From Ilex aquifolium (taxonomy: Eukaryota; Streptophyta; Magnoliopsida; Aquifoliales; Aquifoliaceae): a DNA stretch of 64,000 nucleotides. The stretch spans positions 20,160,270 to 20,224,269 of the forward strand of contig OX637398.1 in assembly GCA_951799425.1 (NCBI GenBank), in the 5' to 3' direction. The translations under genes were made by a program, and so were the position numbers. Shown here in pieces: positions 21,417-32,159 of this stretch (the stretch's first letter is position 1; each line of letters opens with the position of its first letter). The notes beneath the pieces are model-generated. The model did not search any database. It saw only the letters and a list, made by a program, of their open reading frames with translations, and was not told the origin of the DNA.

Positions 21417-23328
21417 TTTTTGGGTGTGTTTGTTATGTCCATAACTTGGGGTCTGGGTTTGATAAACTTGACCCTCGTGCTTCCAAGTGTCTTCCTTGGA
21501 TACTCTCGTACACAAAAGGGGTATCAATGTCATAGTCCTACTATTTGTTGGTATTTCATTAGTGCTGATGTCACCTTGAATGAAGAGGTTCCGTATTTTT
21601 CGGCTCTTGAGCAGCATTTGGATCTTGACTTTGGGCAGTCTGCACCTCCCCCCTTACCGTCGCCTACTCCTTGCCAACTTCCTTGTCGTTTCCTGATCCG
21701 AGTTCCTCAAGTAATTTTGACTCCTTACCGATTGCTATTAGGAAAGGTACTTGATCATGTGTTACTTATCATCTCATTAATAATTTTGTTTCTTATGATG
21801 CCTTATCTCCTGTCTTTTCCTGCTTTTCCACACATTTGTCTACTATCTCTATTCCTAAGACTCTACAGAGTGCCTTGTCTGACCCGGGTTGAAGAAAAGC
21901 TATGGAAGTTGAAATGAATGCCCTACATCAGAATGGGAGTTGGGATCTTGTTCCATTACCGCCTCGAAAGTAGATTGTTGCTAAGGGTTTCACTCAAACA
22001 TATGATGTTGACTATGCGGAGGCATTTTCTCCAGTTGCCAAGATCTCCTCTGTGCGTGTTTTAATTTCTTTGTCGGCTAACCTTGCTTGGCCCCTACTTC
22101 AGTTAGAAGTCAAGAATGCATTCTTGAATGGTGACTTGGTTGAGGAAGTCTGCATGGAGAAGCCACATGAGTTTACTGCTTAGGGGGAATATTGTAGGAG
22201 TGTATGTCGACTGAAGAAATCTCTGTATGGTTTGAAGAAGTCACCAAGAACATGATTTGGTAAATTTTCAGATGCAGTATTAGAGTTTGGTCTTCTTCGA
22301 TGTCAGACAGATCATTCTGTTTTCCACAGACAAACAATTGCAGGGTAAACTCTATTGGTGGTTTATGTTGATGATATTTTAATCACTGGTAATGATTCTG
22401 AGGTTATTACTTAGTTAAAAGTATTTCTGCAAGACAAATTTTATACAAAGGATCGGGGAAAACTTAGGTACTTCTTGGGTATTGAAGTTGCCAGATCTAA
22501 GTAGGGTATCTGTATATCTCAAAGGAAATATGTACTTGGCATGCTAAAAGAGAAAGGTTTACTGGGTAGTAGACCAGTTGATGCTCTTATGGATCCAAAT
22601 TAGAAGTTGTTGATGGATTATGGCACTCTAGTTGATAACCCAGGTCGGTATCGCAGGTTGGTTGGGAAGCTTAATTATCTCACTATTACCCGACCAGATA
22701 TTGCATACACAGTTAGTACGGTAAGTCAGTTTATGGGGTGTCCTAGAGTACCACATTGGGATCCATTCATTCATATTCTTCGATATCTCAAAAGTGCTCC
22801 TGGTCTTAGATTGTTATATAGAGCTAATGGAAATCTTCGAGGGGAAGGTTTGTCGGATGCTGATTGGGCTGGTTCTCCATCTGATCGGTGATCAACTACT
22901 AGTTATTGCACCTTCTTGGGAGGTAATGTTGTTTCATGGAAAAGTAAAAAATAAATAGTGGTAGCACGATCCAGTGCTGAGGCTGAGTGTAGAGCAATGA
23001 CACATACAACTAGTGAGTTGACATGGTTATTACACTTTATTTGGGAAATTGGTTTCCCCATTTAGCTACATTTACAACTATTATGTGATAATCAGACAAC
23101 CATTCATATTGCTGTCAATTCAGTGTTTCATGAGAGGACCAAACATATTGAAGTTGACTGCCATTTTATTCGAGACAAGATTCTAAGTAGAGACATTGCA
23201 ACCCCATTTGTGAGATCTGAGGATCAACTTGCAGACATGTTCACTAAAGCATTGAGTCGTACTCATCTTGCGAATATTTGTTGCAAGCTTGACTTATATG
23301 ATAGCTATAGTCCAGCTTGAGGGGGGTA
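21417..23328 (+). pseudogene. Ty1/copia pol, 5'-truncated, inside E1 5' LTR
   Basis: The plus strand reads from the C-terminal part of integrase (V-F-L-G-Y-S-R-T-Q-K-G-Y) into RT. RT shows V-A-K-G-F-T-Q-T-Y-D-V-D-Y-A-E-A-F, N-A-F-L-N-G-D-L and K-K-S-L-Y-G-L-K-K, then the intact active site Y-V-D-D-I-L-I-T (about 22363-22385). RNase H follows: R-Y-L-K-S-A-P-G, L-S-D-A-D-W-A-G, V-A-R-S-S-A-E-A-E, C-D-N-Q-T-T. The end is A-D-M-F-T-K-A-L-S. About eight stops, mostly single-base changes, interrupt an otherwise continuous reading, so it decayed fairly recently. Gag, protease and most of integrase are missing. Confidence 0.88.
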
Positions 23329-23525
23329 TTGAGAAAGCTACTATAATATAATTATGGTTTACATTAATTAGGGTTTATTATAATATGTATACCACACAAA
23401 GGGTATACTCATCTTTTGATTTGTTGTTCAATAACTATAAATAAAAGATTAATAGTGAGAGGTAGGGTAAGCCAAAACCTCTCTTTGCCTCTTTCATACT
23501 ATGTTAAGCTTCTCTCTAAACTTAA
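23329..23525 (+). mobile_element. Copia 3' LTR (about 0.2 kb) after PPT
   Basis: The PPT GAGGGGGGTAT (about 23320-23329) is followed by TGAGAAAGCTACTATAATAT. A TATA-like AACTATAAATAAAAG lies near 23432-23446, and the end is around 23515-23530, where E1 LTR homology resumes. The matching 5' LTR is absent. Confidence 0.65.
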
Positions 23526-23679
23526 AACTCTTAAACTTTCGTATTTATGCTTGAAACCCTGCAAAATATACAAACTACGCATTAACTCTAATACTTTATA
23601 AATTAATCACTTATACCTACTTTACGCACTCAATTAATCCTAAACCCTAATTCATATGTGCACTATTTAGGGTTAATCA
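23526..23679 (-). mobile_element. E1 5' LTR, outer end
   Basis: From about CTCTTAAACTT to GGGTTAATCA this matches 13845-13994 of the 3' LTR. About 0.7 kb of LTR corresponding to 13143-13850 is missing, so the copia fragment replaced LTR sequence instead of simply inserting. Confidence 0.8.
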
Positions 23680-23684
23680 ATGTA
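23680..23684. repeat. Target site duplication of E1, right copy (ATGTA)
   Basis: ATGTA follows the LTR end GGGTTAATCA and matches 12501-12505 exactly. The Tat RNase H reading resumes across the two copies. Confidence 0.9.
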
Positions 23685-25080
23685 CTTAATTAAATCAGTT
23701 TGGGTAAGCATATTTACCACAACTAAAATCATATAGACTCTCAACTTTTGTGATATGAAGTACAATGCTAAACAAAGTTTCTCGATCGGCTTATAACGTT
23801 GCTCGATCAGAGTCAATATTTTACTTAAATAATAAATGGCTCGCTCTTTGCCTGTAGTATTATTTTGAGCCATCAAACACCCAACAGATTCGTGTGCGCT
23901 GATAAGTACAATAGTAGTGGCCGACCCTTAATTGTGGCATAAGAATAGGTGGGCTTGTCAAATAATCCTTGATTTGATGGAAGGCCTCTTGATGCTGTGC
24001 TTCCCATCTAAAATCCTCTATGCCTTTTAGCTTTAAAAGTGGGGAGAATACCTGCACTTTTCTTACACAATTGGCGATGAATCGTTGAAGGAAATTGACT
24101 AAACAATAGGCATTGGAGCTCCTCCTTGGTCTTTTGAGGTGCGGCCTCTATGATGGCCTTTGCCTTATTCTTGTCTACCTCGATCCCCTTATTATGTATT
24201 AGGAATCCAAGGAAGTTCCCCGCTGTGACCCCAAAGGCGTACTTTAATGGGTTCATGTTTAGCCAGTGGACATGCATCCTTTCGAAGACTAATTTCAAAT
24301 CGCTAAGATGCTTTTCCATGTCTTGAATCTTTACTATGATGACATCAATGTACACCTCTACAATCTTACTAATCATGTCATGGAAGATGGTGTTCATGGC
24401 CCTCTAGTATATGGCTCCCGAATTCTTTAGCTTGAATGACATTACTCTCCATTCAAATGTCCCAATTGATCCTGGACATCGAAAGGCATTTTTGTGCTGG
24501 TTTTCCTCCTCAATGAAGATTTGATTGTAGCCCACGTTGCCATCCATAAATGCCATGATCACGTTCATGGTGGCCGCGTTTACAAGCTGGTCTTCTAACG
24601 ACATGACATACTCATCTTTGTGAGTCGCCATGTTGAGGTCGCGGTATTCATAACACACTCTGATCTTACCGGTCTTCTTCTCAATTGGCACGATGTTGGA
24701 TACCCATTCTATGTACTGTCTCACCTGGATGCATAGCTTCATCGTGTCTTTGACATCTCCTTCTAGGGATTTTGCTTGAGATATTTGACTTTTGAATGAC
24801 GTTGGTAGTAGCCTAAGAGCATTGATAGACACTACTGGCCCTAGAGTGCCAAATTGGATGGAGTTACCTCCGTCACTATTGTCTCCATTGGTGGGGTCTA
24901 TAGTATCCTGCTTCTTTTCTCCTTTACAAGTCTTTAGAGAAATGTTGAGCGCGATCCTCATTCGTTCCACCACCCTTTTCACCATTTTCTCCTGGAAACT
25001 TTCCTCAGGTGAGGGCTTAGGCTTTATGTTCTTCCTCCCTTTGTCCTTTGCCGTGGCCTTCTTCGAGGGCACTAGACACT
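23685..25080 (-). pseudogene. Tat element T1: RT and first half of RNase H
   Basis: Minus strand 25072-24404 carries K-I-R-V-C-Y-E-Y-R-D-L-N and F-M-D-G-N-V-G-Y-N-Q-I-F-I, followed by R-C-P-G-S-I-G-T-F-E-W-R-V-M. Next come F-H-D-M-I-S-K-I-V-E-V-Y-I-D-V (about 24395-24345), N-F-L-G-F-L-I-H and the RNase H start near 23880-23690. The catalytic Y-x-D-D is Y-I-D-V, so the second Asp is lost. Near 24735 the sequence jumps from L-E-G-D-V-K-D-T to C-I-Q-V-R-Q-Y-I-E-W. In T2 these are separated by about 1.25 kb containing the protease, so T1 carries an in-frame internal deletion. Confidence 0.85.
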
Positions 25081-27359
25081 ATAGAGGCAAGGATACACCA
25101 AATCGGGATCTAATCTCCCCAAACTATCGAGCTCTGTAATTGAAATGTCTCCCGGGCCTGTCGGGCCTAAATTTTCTCCTCTTATTTCCTCATGTGTGGC
25201 TAAGCCTGTATACGCTACTTCTTGCGCTTCTGTGATCTCAACAACAGTCGAGGCTGATGGTACTGTTGGAATTTTGGGTGTTGGTCTACATACCAATGGA
25301 CCTCCAGCGGCTCAATTGGTTTCACCATCCTTGGGCGATCTCAATAACCTTCAGCTCTGATTGGCTGATTGGGGGCCAACCTTGTGCTTTAATCTTCATA
25401 CTTCAATCTTGGCCAACCCCTTAAAGGCTCTGGTACGTCTTTACCATGCCCTCTGTAGCTCAGCTTCATAAACTTGCCTGACCGATCATACTGACCTTGC
25501 TTAGGTGGTGACCACTCAGCTGACCATTCCTAATGGGTTCCTTTGTAGTGCAATTTCTTTTGTGGCCTCTTGGATGATTCAGCTTGGTCCTCTTTGATAA
25601 CTTCATGCTCTAGACTGATCCCGTAAAAAGCTTTGCAGCTAGAAAATAGATCGTTCTTGACCATGTTGAGCTGCTCCTAGAGTCCCGACGATATATGCAG
25701 CTTACCTCTAGAATCCTCCTCTGATGATTCATCCAAGGGCGTATATTTTTTCCACCTTAGATTTTTGTCATCCGTTGGGGTTTTTTTATTGTCCTACTTC
25801 CACTATGTTAATGGTGACTATCTTCTGAAAAGGGTCATTATCGACCCCTATATTTGGCTTTCTTTTATCTCCGAATATCAGTTGGCCTTTAGTCTAATTT
25901 TCCTAAATGACATTCCTAAACACCATATAGTTCGCCGTAGAATGACTCCACAAATTGTGCCATTTACAGTATGTCTTGTTCTTCAGTTTTGTGGCCGAAC
26001 AACAGCTTGATAATGCCTTCAACAAACAGATGGTAAAAAATTTGATTGGCCTTTGAAATGTCGAAGTCGTACTTTCGGTTTCTTTCATTGCTAGTGCCTT
26101 TGTCAACACTCGGCATGGCCTATTCTTGATCCTCTAGCGACTTGGTTAAAGCTTTACATATGTGCTGTCCTATTGCCACAATCTCTGTCATGCTCACCTC
26201 TAGCTCCTGATCTAGCTCTACCATGAAGATCTCAGTGTTGGGGATCTCTATAATACGTTCCTTTGGACACATTTCTTCAATCCATCTCTTCGTCTAATAT
26301 ATATTCATATCGCGTAGCCCATGTGGCTAGCTCAAACAAGTCGTTGAACTCTATCCCTTTGAGCTTCTTCCGGAGCTCAAACCATAAACAATTCTACACT
26401 ATTCTCACATACTCCATCTCGGCAAGCACCAACCTGCATCGGTTCCCAGCCTTCTTGAACCGTGCAATGTACTACTCTACCGACTCCCTAGCCATGTGAT
26501 ATAACCTAGCTAAATCAACCATTGTGACTTCCATATTAGGGCGGTCGAACTGGGCATGAAACTTGTATTCAAGCTGTTACCAGCCCAACACAAAATTGGG
26601 CAGAAAATCAATGTACCACCTTAAGGCCTCTCTTGTCAAGGAATTGGCAAACAATTTTGTTAGCCCCAGCTTCATCGAACTGAATGGTGAAGCGACCAAT
26701 GTGTTCCATGGTCGACTAACCGTTTTTACCTGACAATGTAGCAAGAACTTCGTACCCCCGTGGATACTCATATTCCCTGTCCGCCCAATTGGGATAGAGT
26801 TTTTGGTATGTCAACTTGATCACCTTTCTCATAGTGGGGCCAATATCTTCTTGAATGATTTCATCCAATTGATTCTATTCATGACCACCTGGGGTGCTGC
26901 TAGAAGAATGATCGACAACTTCCTTCTTTGCCCCTCAACGTCTGAGTGATTCCTAGCCTGTTGTGCCCTCTAAGGTGGCAGATACGAAGGAAGCACTGGC
27001 TGTGCTTTTATAGGAGTCATCTGTACAGGGGGAAACAATGGTTGTCTCATGTCCACCAGATAGCTCAACCTGTCTATTAAAGACTCCAACGCTTGTTTGG
27101 TATGGCTAGATTTTTCCCTAATCAAAATCCCCCAGGCCTTGAATAAAATCAGAGACTTGCTGAGAAACTTCCTACGAAATAGCCTTGATGGAGGCCTCCA
27201 ACTCTAAGTCATATTCACGGTTCTCTTGCCCCTAGCGTGGAGGTAATTCTTCTTGCAAGTTGGGGATGCCATGCCCACTTTATTCCACAACTTTGTGCTA
27301 GATGCACTTCAGATGAGCCAATTTTGGCCTAACCTCGAGTGTTTACCATGCTATCACTC
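25081..27359 (-). pseudogene. Tat element T1: gag and linker region, decayed
   Basis: Minus-strand fragments include a Tat-type capsid reading near 26780-26560 (S-T-M-E-H-I-G-R-F-T, then D-E-A-G-A-N-K). A Pro/Thr-rich linker lies at 25296-25072. Stops and frameshifts occur about every 100-200 bp. The tract lies between the T1 PBS side and RT, as gag should. No intact protein can be read. Confidence 0.65.
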
Positions 27360-27389
27360 TGATGGTCCCACCGAGCATGCTAAAAAATA
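27360..27389 (-). promoter_or_regulatory. PBS region of Tat element T1
   Basis: The minus strand has TTTTTTAGCATGCTCGGTGG followed by GACC directly after the LTR end at 27390. This resembles the TTTGGC-type GC[AG]TGC[CT]CGGTGGGACC sequence found after 5' LTRs in related gypsy elements. The primer tRNA was not identified. Confidence 0.55.
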
Positions 27390-28300
27390 TGTTTGACGAA
27401 TTTTTGGATTGTAGGAATGCCAAAGTCTAAGTGGACTTAAAATTAAAATACGTACGAACTTACTTACTCGAACCGACATGGGGTTCTAAAATCGTGACTG
27501 TTTAGGTGACTGTAGCAAGACATAAAGTTACCTCTTGGTTATTTTCTATGCCTTGGAGCTTCAAGGACTTTAAATAATTTCATTAGTTAGAGACCTTTGA
27601 ACACTACTGTAAAGTGAATAGCGGGAATGCAAAGTAACAAGTAAATTAAATTTCAAATCTAGAAGACGAATCAAATATTGTACTTAGCATTAGCTAAAAG
27701 CAATAAAAGATCACCAAAGTGATGTATTAAAGTAAAAATAAAGATTGCTTGGAAGTAAGAAATGTGATTGATTATGGGATCTGTTCTCGGTAGCCTAGCC
27801 TTGCTGTTTATAGAGATGGCTCTCCACCGTTGATCCATCATTTTCGGCCACTACTTGTGATCATGGCCTTATCCCTTGAGATGCATGAATGTGTGCTGAA
27901 CTATTTTCAACTGACGGCTCATGATATCGTGTTTTCTTATTTCTCGGGATTTCAAGAGTCCTATTTCTCTAACCGCCCTGTCAATTGTAGACTCTCACAG
28001 TCACCCTTATGGCCATCGAATTCCTTCCACGTGGCACCCTTAGATATTGCTATTTTTGGGTGTAAACATTGCTCTCCCCAAAATAATGCTACTAAATAAC
28101 CCATATTCGGGGCATTTTTTTGGCTCTTTTGAATTTAAACTTTTGTCGCTATACTGGCCCTGCTTAGCTTTCATACCGACGTTGGTCATGAAGCTCGAGG
28201 ATTGCGGCTAATGTTCCATGTGTAGCCCTTCGATCTATCCTTAGTCTTTTCAGATCTGCAAGAAATAGCTAGCACGCAACCCGTCCCTATCTTTTACATC
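27390..28300 (-). mobile_element. 5' LTR of Tat element T1 (right boundary uncertain)
   Basis: In plus view the LTR starts TGTTTGACGAATTTTTGG next to the PBS region. A minus-strand TATA box CTCTATAAACAGC lies at 27804-27816, with U3 to its right. No second copy was found: the T1 3' LTR is absent left of 7036, so the outer end could not be fixed. It may extend into the ORF at 28307-28588. Confidence 0.55.
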
Positions 28301-28306
28301 ATCATT

Positions 28307-28639
28307 TTGGCACGTTCTCTACACCTATATAATCAATTTCCAGATATAGTATTTTGTCATTATTTTGACTTTTTTCCTTCTTCTTCAATGGGGACTGCTC
28401 GTGGTACTGCTCTTGAAGCAACTCCTTCACGAGTGCAAGCTACTCAATACACTCTTCATATCTTCAATTTGCTTTTTGATTCTTTGTCAACACCAGAGAC
28501 GACCCTTGGGCTACCCTTCAATGAGATGCCTCAAGATGAAGCTCGACGCATTTACCCTGACTCTCACATAGCAGGTAGCACACTTTAGTGATGATGATTT
28601 TAAAGAAGCTTCTTTGGGAGAGAGGATAGTTTTGGATGA
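28307..28639 (+). other. Unrecognised ORF with upstream TATA
   Basis: A TATA box (CACCTATATAATC, about 28320-28332) precedes an ATG at 28387. The frame stays open to 28588 and begins M-G-T-A-R-G-T-A-L-E-A. I recognise no domain. A second frame just after it reads H-F-S-D-D-D-F-K-E-A-S. The ORF points away from the T1 LTR on the strand of the PMD ORF, so it may be the missing start of that ORF held in the LTR; this is speculative. Confidence 0.3.
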
Positions 28640-31504
28640 ATTTTGTGGGATAATACACTTTGTTGCCTAAGTTCAAAGAGTTGCCATCAATAGAGAAGAA
28701 AATTGTTCCATCTGTTATTTAGCCACCTACATTAGAGTTGAAGCCACTACCATCTACACTAAACTATTCATTTTTAGGTAGTGGGGATACCTTTCTAATG
28801 ATGATCAATTCATCATTGAAACTAGAGCAACAAGAAAAGTTGTTGAGTGTCTTGAGAGCTCATAGGGGAGCCATTTAGTGGACCATAACTAACATTAAGA
28901 GGGATCAATCCCCTTATTTGCACACATCGAATATACTTAGAAGATGATTCTAAGCCAACCCAACAACCGCAATGAAGATTTAATCATATCATAAAGGATG
29001 TGGTTCGAGTTGAAGTTCTGAAGCTACTTAATGTGGGAATCATCTTCCCGATTGCTGATAGCAAATGGGTGAGTCCCAATCAAGTAGTACCAAAGAAGTC
29101 AGGAGTGACTATGGTCTCCAGTGAAAGCAATGAGTTGATTCCTACTCGGGTGGTGACCGGATGGAGAGTTTGTATTGATTATCGAAAGCTCAACTCCTAC
29201 ACACGCAAGGATCAATTTCCACTTCCATTTTGGAAAGGGTAATAGGTCATTTATTCTATTGGTTTTTGGATGGATACTCAGGCTATAATCAAATTTAGAT
29301 TGCTTTAGAAGATCAAGAAAAAACTAACTTCACTTTCCCCTTTGGAACGTTTACCTACCGCTATATGTCATTTGGGCAATGCAATGCCCTGGTTACATTA
29401 CAAAGGTACATGATGGGCATCTTTAGCAATATGGTGGAAAAGATAGTGGAGGTATTTATTGATAAATTCTTATTATTCGGTGTTTTTTTTAGGGTTGTTT
29501 GTAGAATTTAGAGAAAATGTTGGTGATGTGTGAAGAAAAGAATTTAGTGAGGTCGACAAATCCAAGGTGGAGTTAATTTCAAACTTACCTACCCCTAAAA
29601 CTATGAAAGATGTGTGGTAATTGCTTGGTCATGCCGGGTTCTATAGATGATTCATAAAGGACTTTAGTGCTTTGTCACGACCTTTATATAATCTTTTGGC
29701 CAATTATGTTCCTTTTTCGTGGTCACCGGATTGTGAGGTAGCCCTTAAGAAATTGAAAAATATGTTGATTTCACCTCCAATCATGCAACCAGGAATTTGG
29801 AAACTTCCATTTAAGCTCATGTGCGATGCAAGTAGTTATGTAGTTGGAGCTATGTAAGGCCAATGATAGGAAAAGAAAACTCACATCATCTACTACGCTA
29901 GTAAGACCTTAAACAAAGCACAAAGTAGTAGTTTTTGCTTTAGATAAGTTTAGGTCGTACATCATTGGTTCACCTATTATAATTTATACTGATCACTCTA
30001 TTTTGAAGTATTTGTTGTCTAAATAGGATGCTAAACCGCAACTCATTAGGTGGATACTCCTCCTACCAGAATTTCATTTGATCATCAAAGATATGGTGAC
30101 CGGTCATTATCCCGGCTAGTTTTCAGGACACACAAGAGCACATACCCATACTTGATAATTTCGCTGATGAACATTTATTTTAAGTTGATACATTTTGTCC
30201 TGGTATGCTGACATAGTTAATTCTCATGTTACAGGGTAGATACCAGTGCAATGGAGTCCACAGGAGAGGAAAATTTTTTTGGTGGAGGTGAAGAAGTTTT
30301 ATTTTGATAATTCTTACTTGTTCAATTATTATCTTGATCAGGTGATGAGGAGATGTATGCCAAATGATGAGCAACAAGATATCATCTCCTTTTTCCAATA
30401 AAAGGCATATGGAGGTCACTTTTCCTCTAAGAAGAATGCAGCCAAAATTCGACAGTGTGGTTTCTACTGGCCAGCGTTGTTCAAAGACTACTTCCATTTC
30501 TGTAAGAGTTGTGATCGGTGCCAAAGGTTAGGTAGTGTGACCCATAGGAATATGATGCCTCTCACCCCCATCCTCGTTATAGAGGTTTTTTATTATTGGG
30601 GCATCAATTTCATGGGTCATTTCCCTATTTATTTTGGTTATCTTTATATTTTCCTAGTTGTAGACTATGTGTTTAAATGTGTAGAAGCAATTCCCACCAG
30701 GACCAATGATCATAAGGTTATGATCAAGTTTCATAAAAAAAATATTTTGTCTAGATTTGGGATGGTTATGGCTATAATTAGTGATGGTGGTTTGCACTTC
30801 TGTAACAGGCCATTTGCGACCTTGATGCACAAATATGGAATTACATATAAAGGGTCCACTACTTACCACTCACAAACCAATGGTCAGGCTGAGTTACCTA
30901 ATAGGGAGATTAAGCAAATACTATAGAAGACGGCTAACCCAAACCGTAAGGATTGGTCAATTTGGTTGACTGATGCTTTATGGGCATATCGTACAGCTTT
31001 CAAGAAATATTTAAGTATGTCTCCCTATAGGTTAATGTATGGGAAAGCCTATCACCTACCTGTAGAAATGGAGCACCGTGCTTATTGAACCATCAAGTCC
31101 CTTAATTTCAATTTCAGCTAGCTGGAAGCCATAGAAAATTGGAACTTATTGAATTAGGGGAGATATGCAGAGATGGGTATCAGAGTTCCCACATATATAA
31201 GGAAAATAAAAAGGTTTTTCACGATCGGTCCATTTTGAGAAAGACCTGTGATTTGGGACAGAAGGTGTTCTTATACAATTCTCGACTTCACCTTTTCCCA
31301 GGGAATCTGCGCTCCTGTTGGACCAGTCCTTTTGTGGTCCATACAGTTTATCCTCATGGTCTTGTAGAGGTAGAAAGGCCTAGGAATGCGTTGACGTTCA
31401 AGGTCAACGGTCAACGACTAAAGTCATTCTTAGAGTGTTTTTTAGTTGAAGAGACTGTGGAGGAGCTTCTTGATCTTGTGTATAAGGATCTTCCTTTTAC
31501 TTAG
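28640..31504 (+). pseudogene. Athila pol F: RT, RNase H, integrase
   Basis: RT starts with P-P-T-L-E-L-K-P-L-P-S (about 28720), V-E-V-L-K-L-L-N-V-G-I-I-F-P, V-V-P-K-K-S-G-V-T and G-W-R-V-C-I-D-Y-R-K-L-N (29159-29194). The active site reads F-I-D-K (about 29455-29466), so an essential Asp is lost. RNase H pieces lie at 29640-30110 (L-M-C-D-A-S-S-Y-V-V-G-A). The integrase zinc part is at 30340-30540 (C-K-S-C-D-R-C-Q). The core has V-D-Y-V-F-K-C-V-E-A, S-D-G-G-L-H-F and N-G-Q-A-E-L-P-N-R-E-I-K. A C-terminal domain ends at 31504. Many stops. The motif set and order match E3 pol. C (3168-7035) stops just upstream of this region on the same strand. Confidence 0.88.
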
Positions 31505-31685
31505 TGTGGCCTTCACTTTTATTAGTTAGGTGGGATTTTTGTTTTTGGTGTTGTTTTGTTATATTTATTTTAGATGCTAATTTTTGATTGTTTATTTTGC
31601 AGTTAGTTGCTTAGATTGGAGCATCATTCCAAGTTTTTTCTTCCCTTATTTTTTTTATTTTCTCATTGCATTTATGTTTTTGCAC

Positions 31686-31728
31686 TGAGGACAATGCATG
31701 ACTTAAGTTGGGGGGGGGGGGGGGGGGT
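31686..31728 (+). promoter_or_regulatory. Polypurine tract after Athila pol F, with expanded G run
   Basis: CTGAGGACAATGCATGACTT is followed by AAGTTG and a run of about 19 G. The same motif (GAGGACAATGCATGACT-AAGTTGGGG) follows E3 pol at 59433-59475 on the minus strand. It is the usual 3' PPT signature of this lineage. No LTR matching element C was recognised downstream. Confidence 0.7.
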
Positions 31729-32159
31729 AAGGGTTACACCACTCTGTTTTTTATGATTCTATTATTTTTTAGTAAAAAAAATAACTATCTGGATTATATT
31801 ATTCTTTCTTCATTATTGTGGAAGTTTAGATTTGCTAATTGAAGCTCAAATTGGTTGCATATTGGTATTTTATAGTAGTTTATTCTATGTTTGAGTGTCA
31901 TGTTCATGTTTGTATTTGAAACTTAAATCTATGTGCACTATGAGCATGTATTTTTTGCAATTTATTGAATAAGATTCATATCTTGAAAAAGATTGACATA
32001 AATGTTGTTCAAAGCCTCAATTTTACATGTGTTCACCTGCAAACACTAATTTCCTCTATAAAATACAAAATTCAACTAAAACAAAGGTTGGAATTAAGTA
32101 ACTAACAAAACTAAGATGGATGATAAGAGACCTATAATATGCAATATTATGCTCTCATT
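31729..32159. other. AT-rich sequence between F and T2
   Basis: No ORF or LTR boundary is seen. It is probably 3' untranslated or LTR sequence of F, cut off where Tat-type coding sequence begins near 32160. Confidence 0.4.

Larger units (their letters stand above)
12506..23679 (-). mobile_element. Athila-like gag-PR element E1, nested in T1
   Basis: E1 is bounded by LTRs starting TGATCTG and ending TTAATCA in plus view and flanked by the perfect 5-bp target duplication ATGTA (12501-12505 and 23680-23684). On the minus strand the order is 5' LTR (23679-20744, interrupted by copia DNA), tRNA-Asp PBS, gag, protease, small zinc-finger remnant, non-coding tract, PPT and 3' LTR. No RT, RNase H or integrase is present. 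It interrupts the RNase H of T1: joining the flanks restores the reading L-I-K-Y-M / L-T-K-P. Confidence 0.92.
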
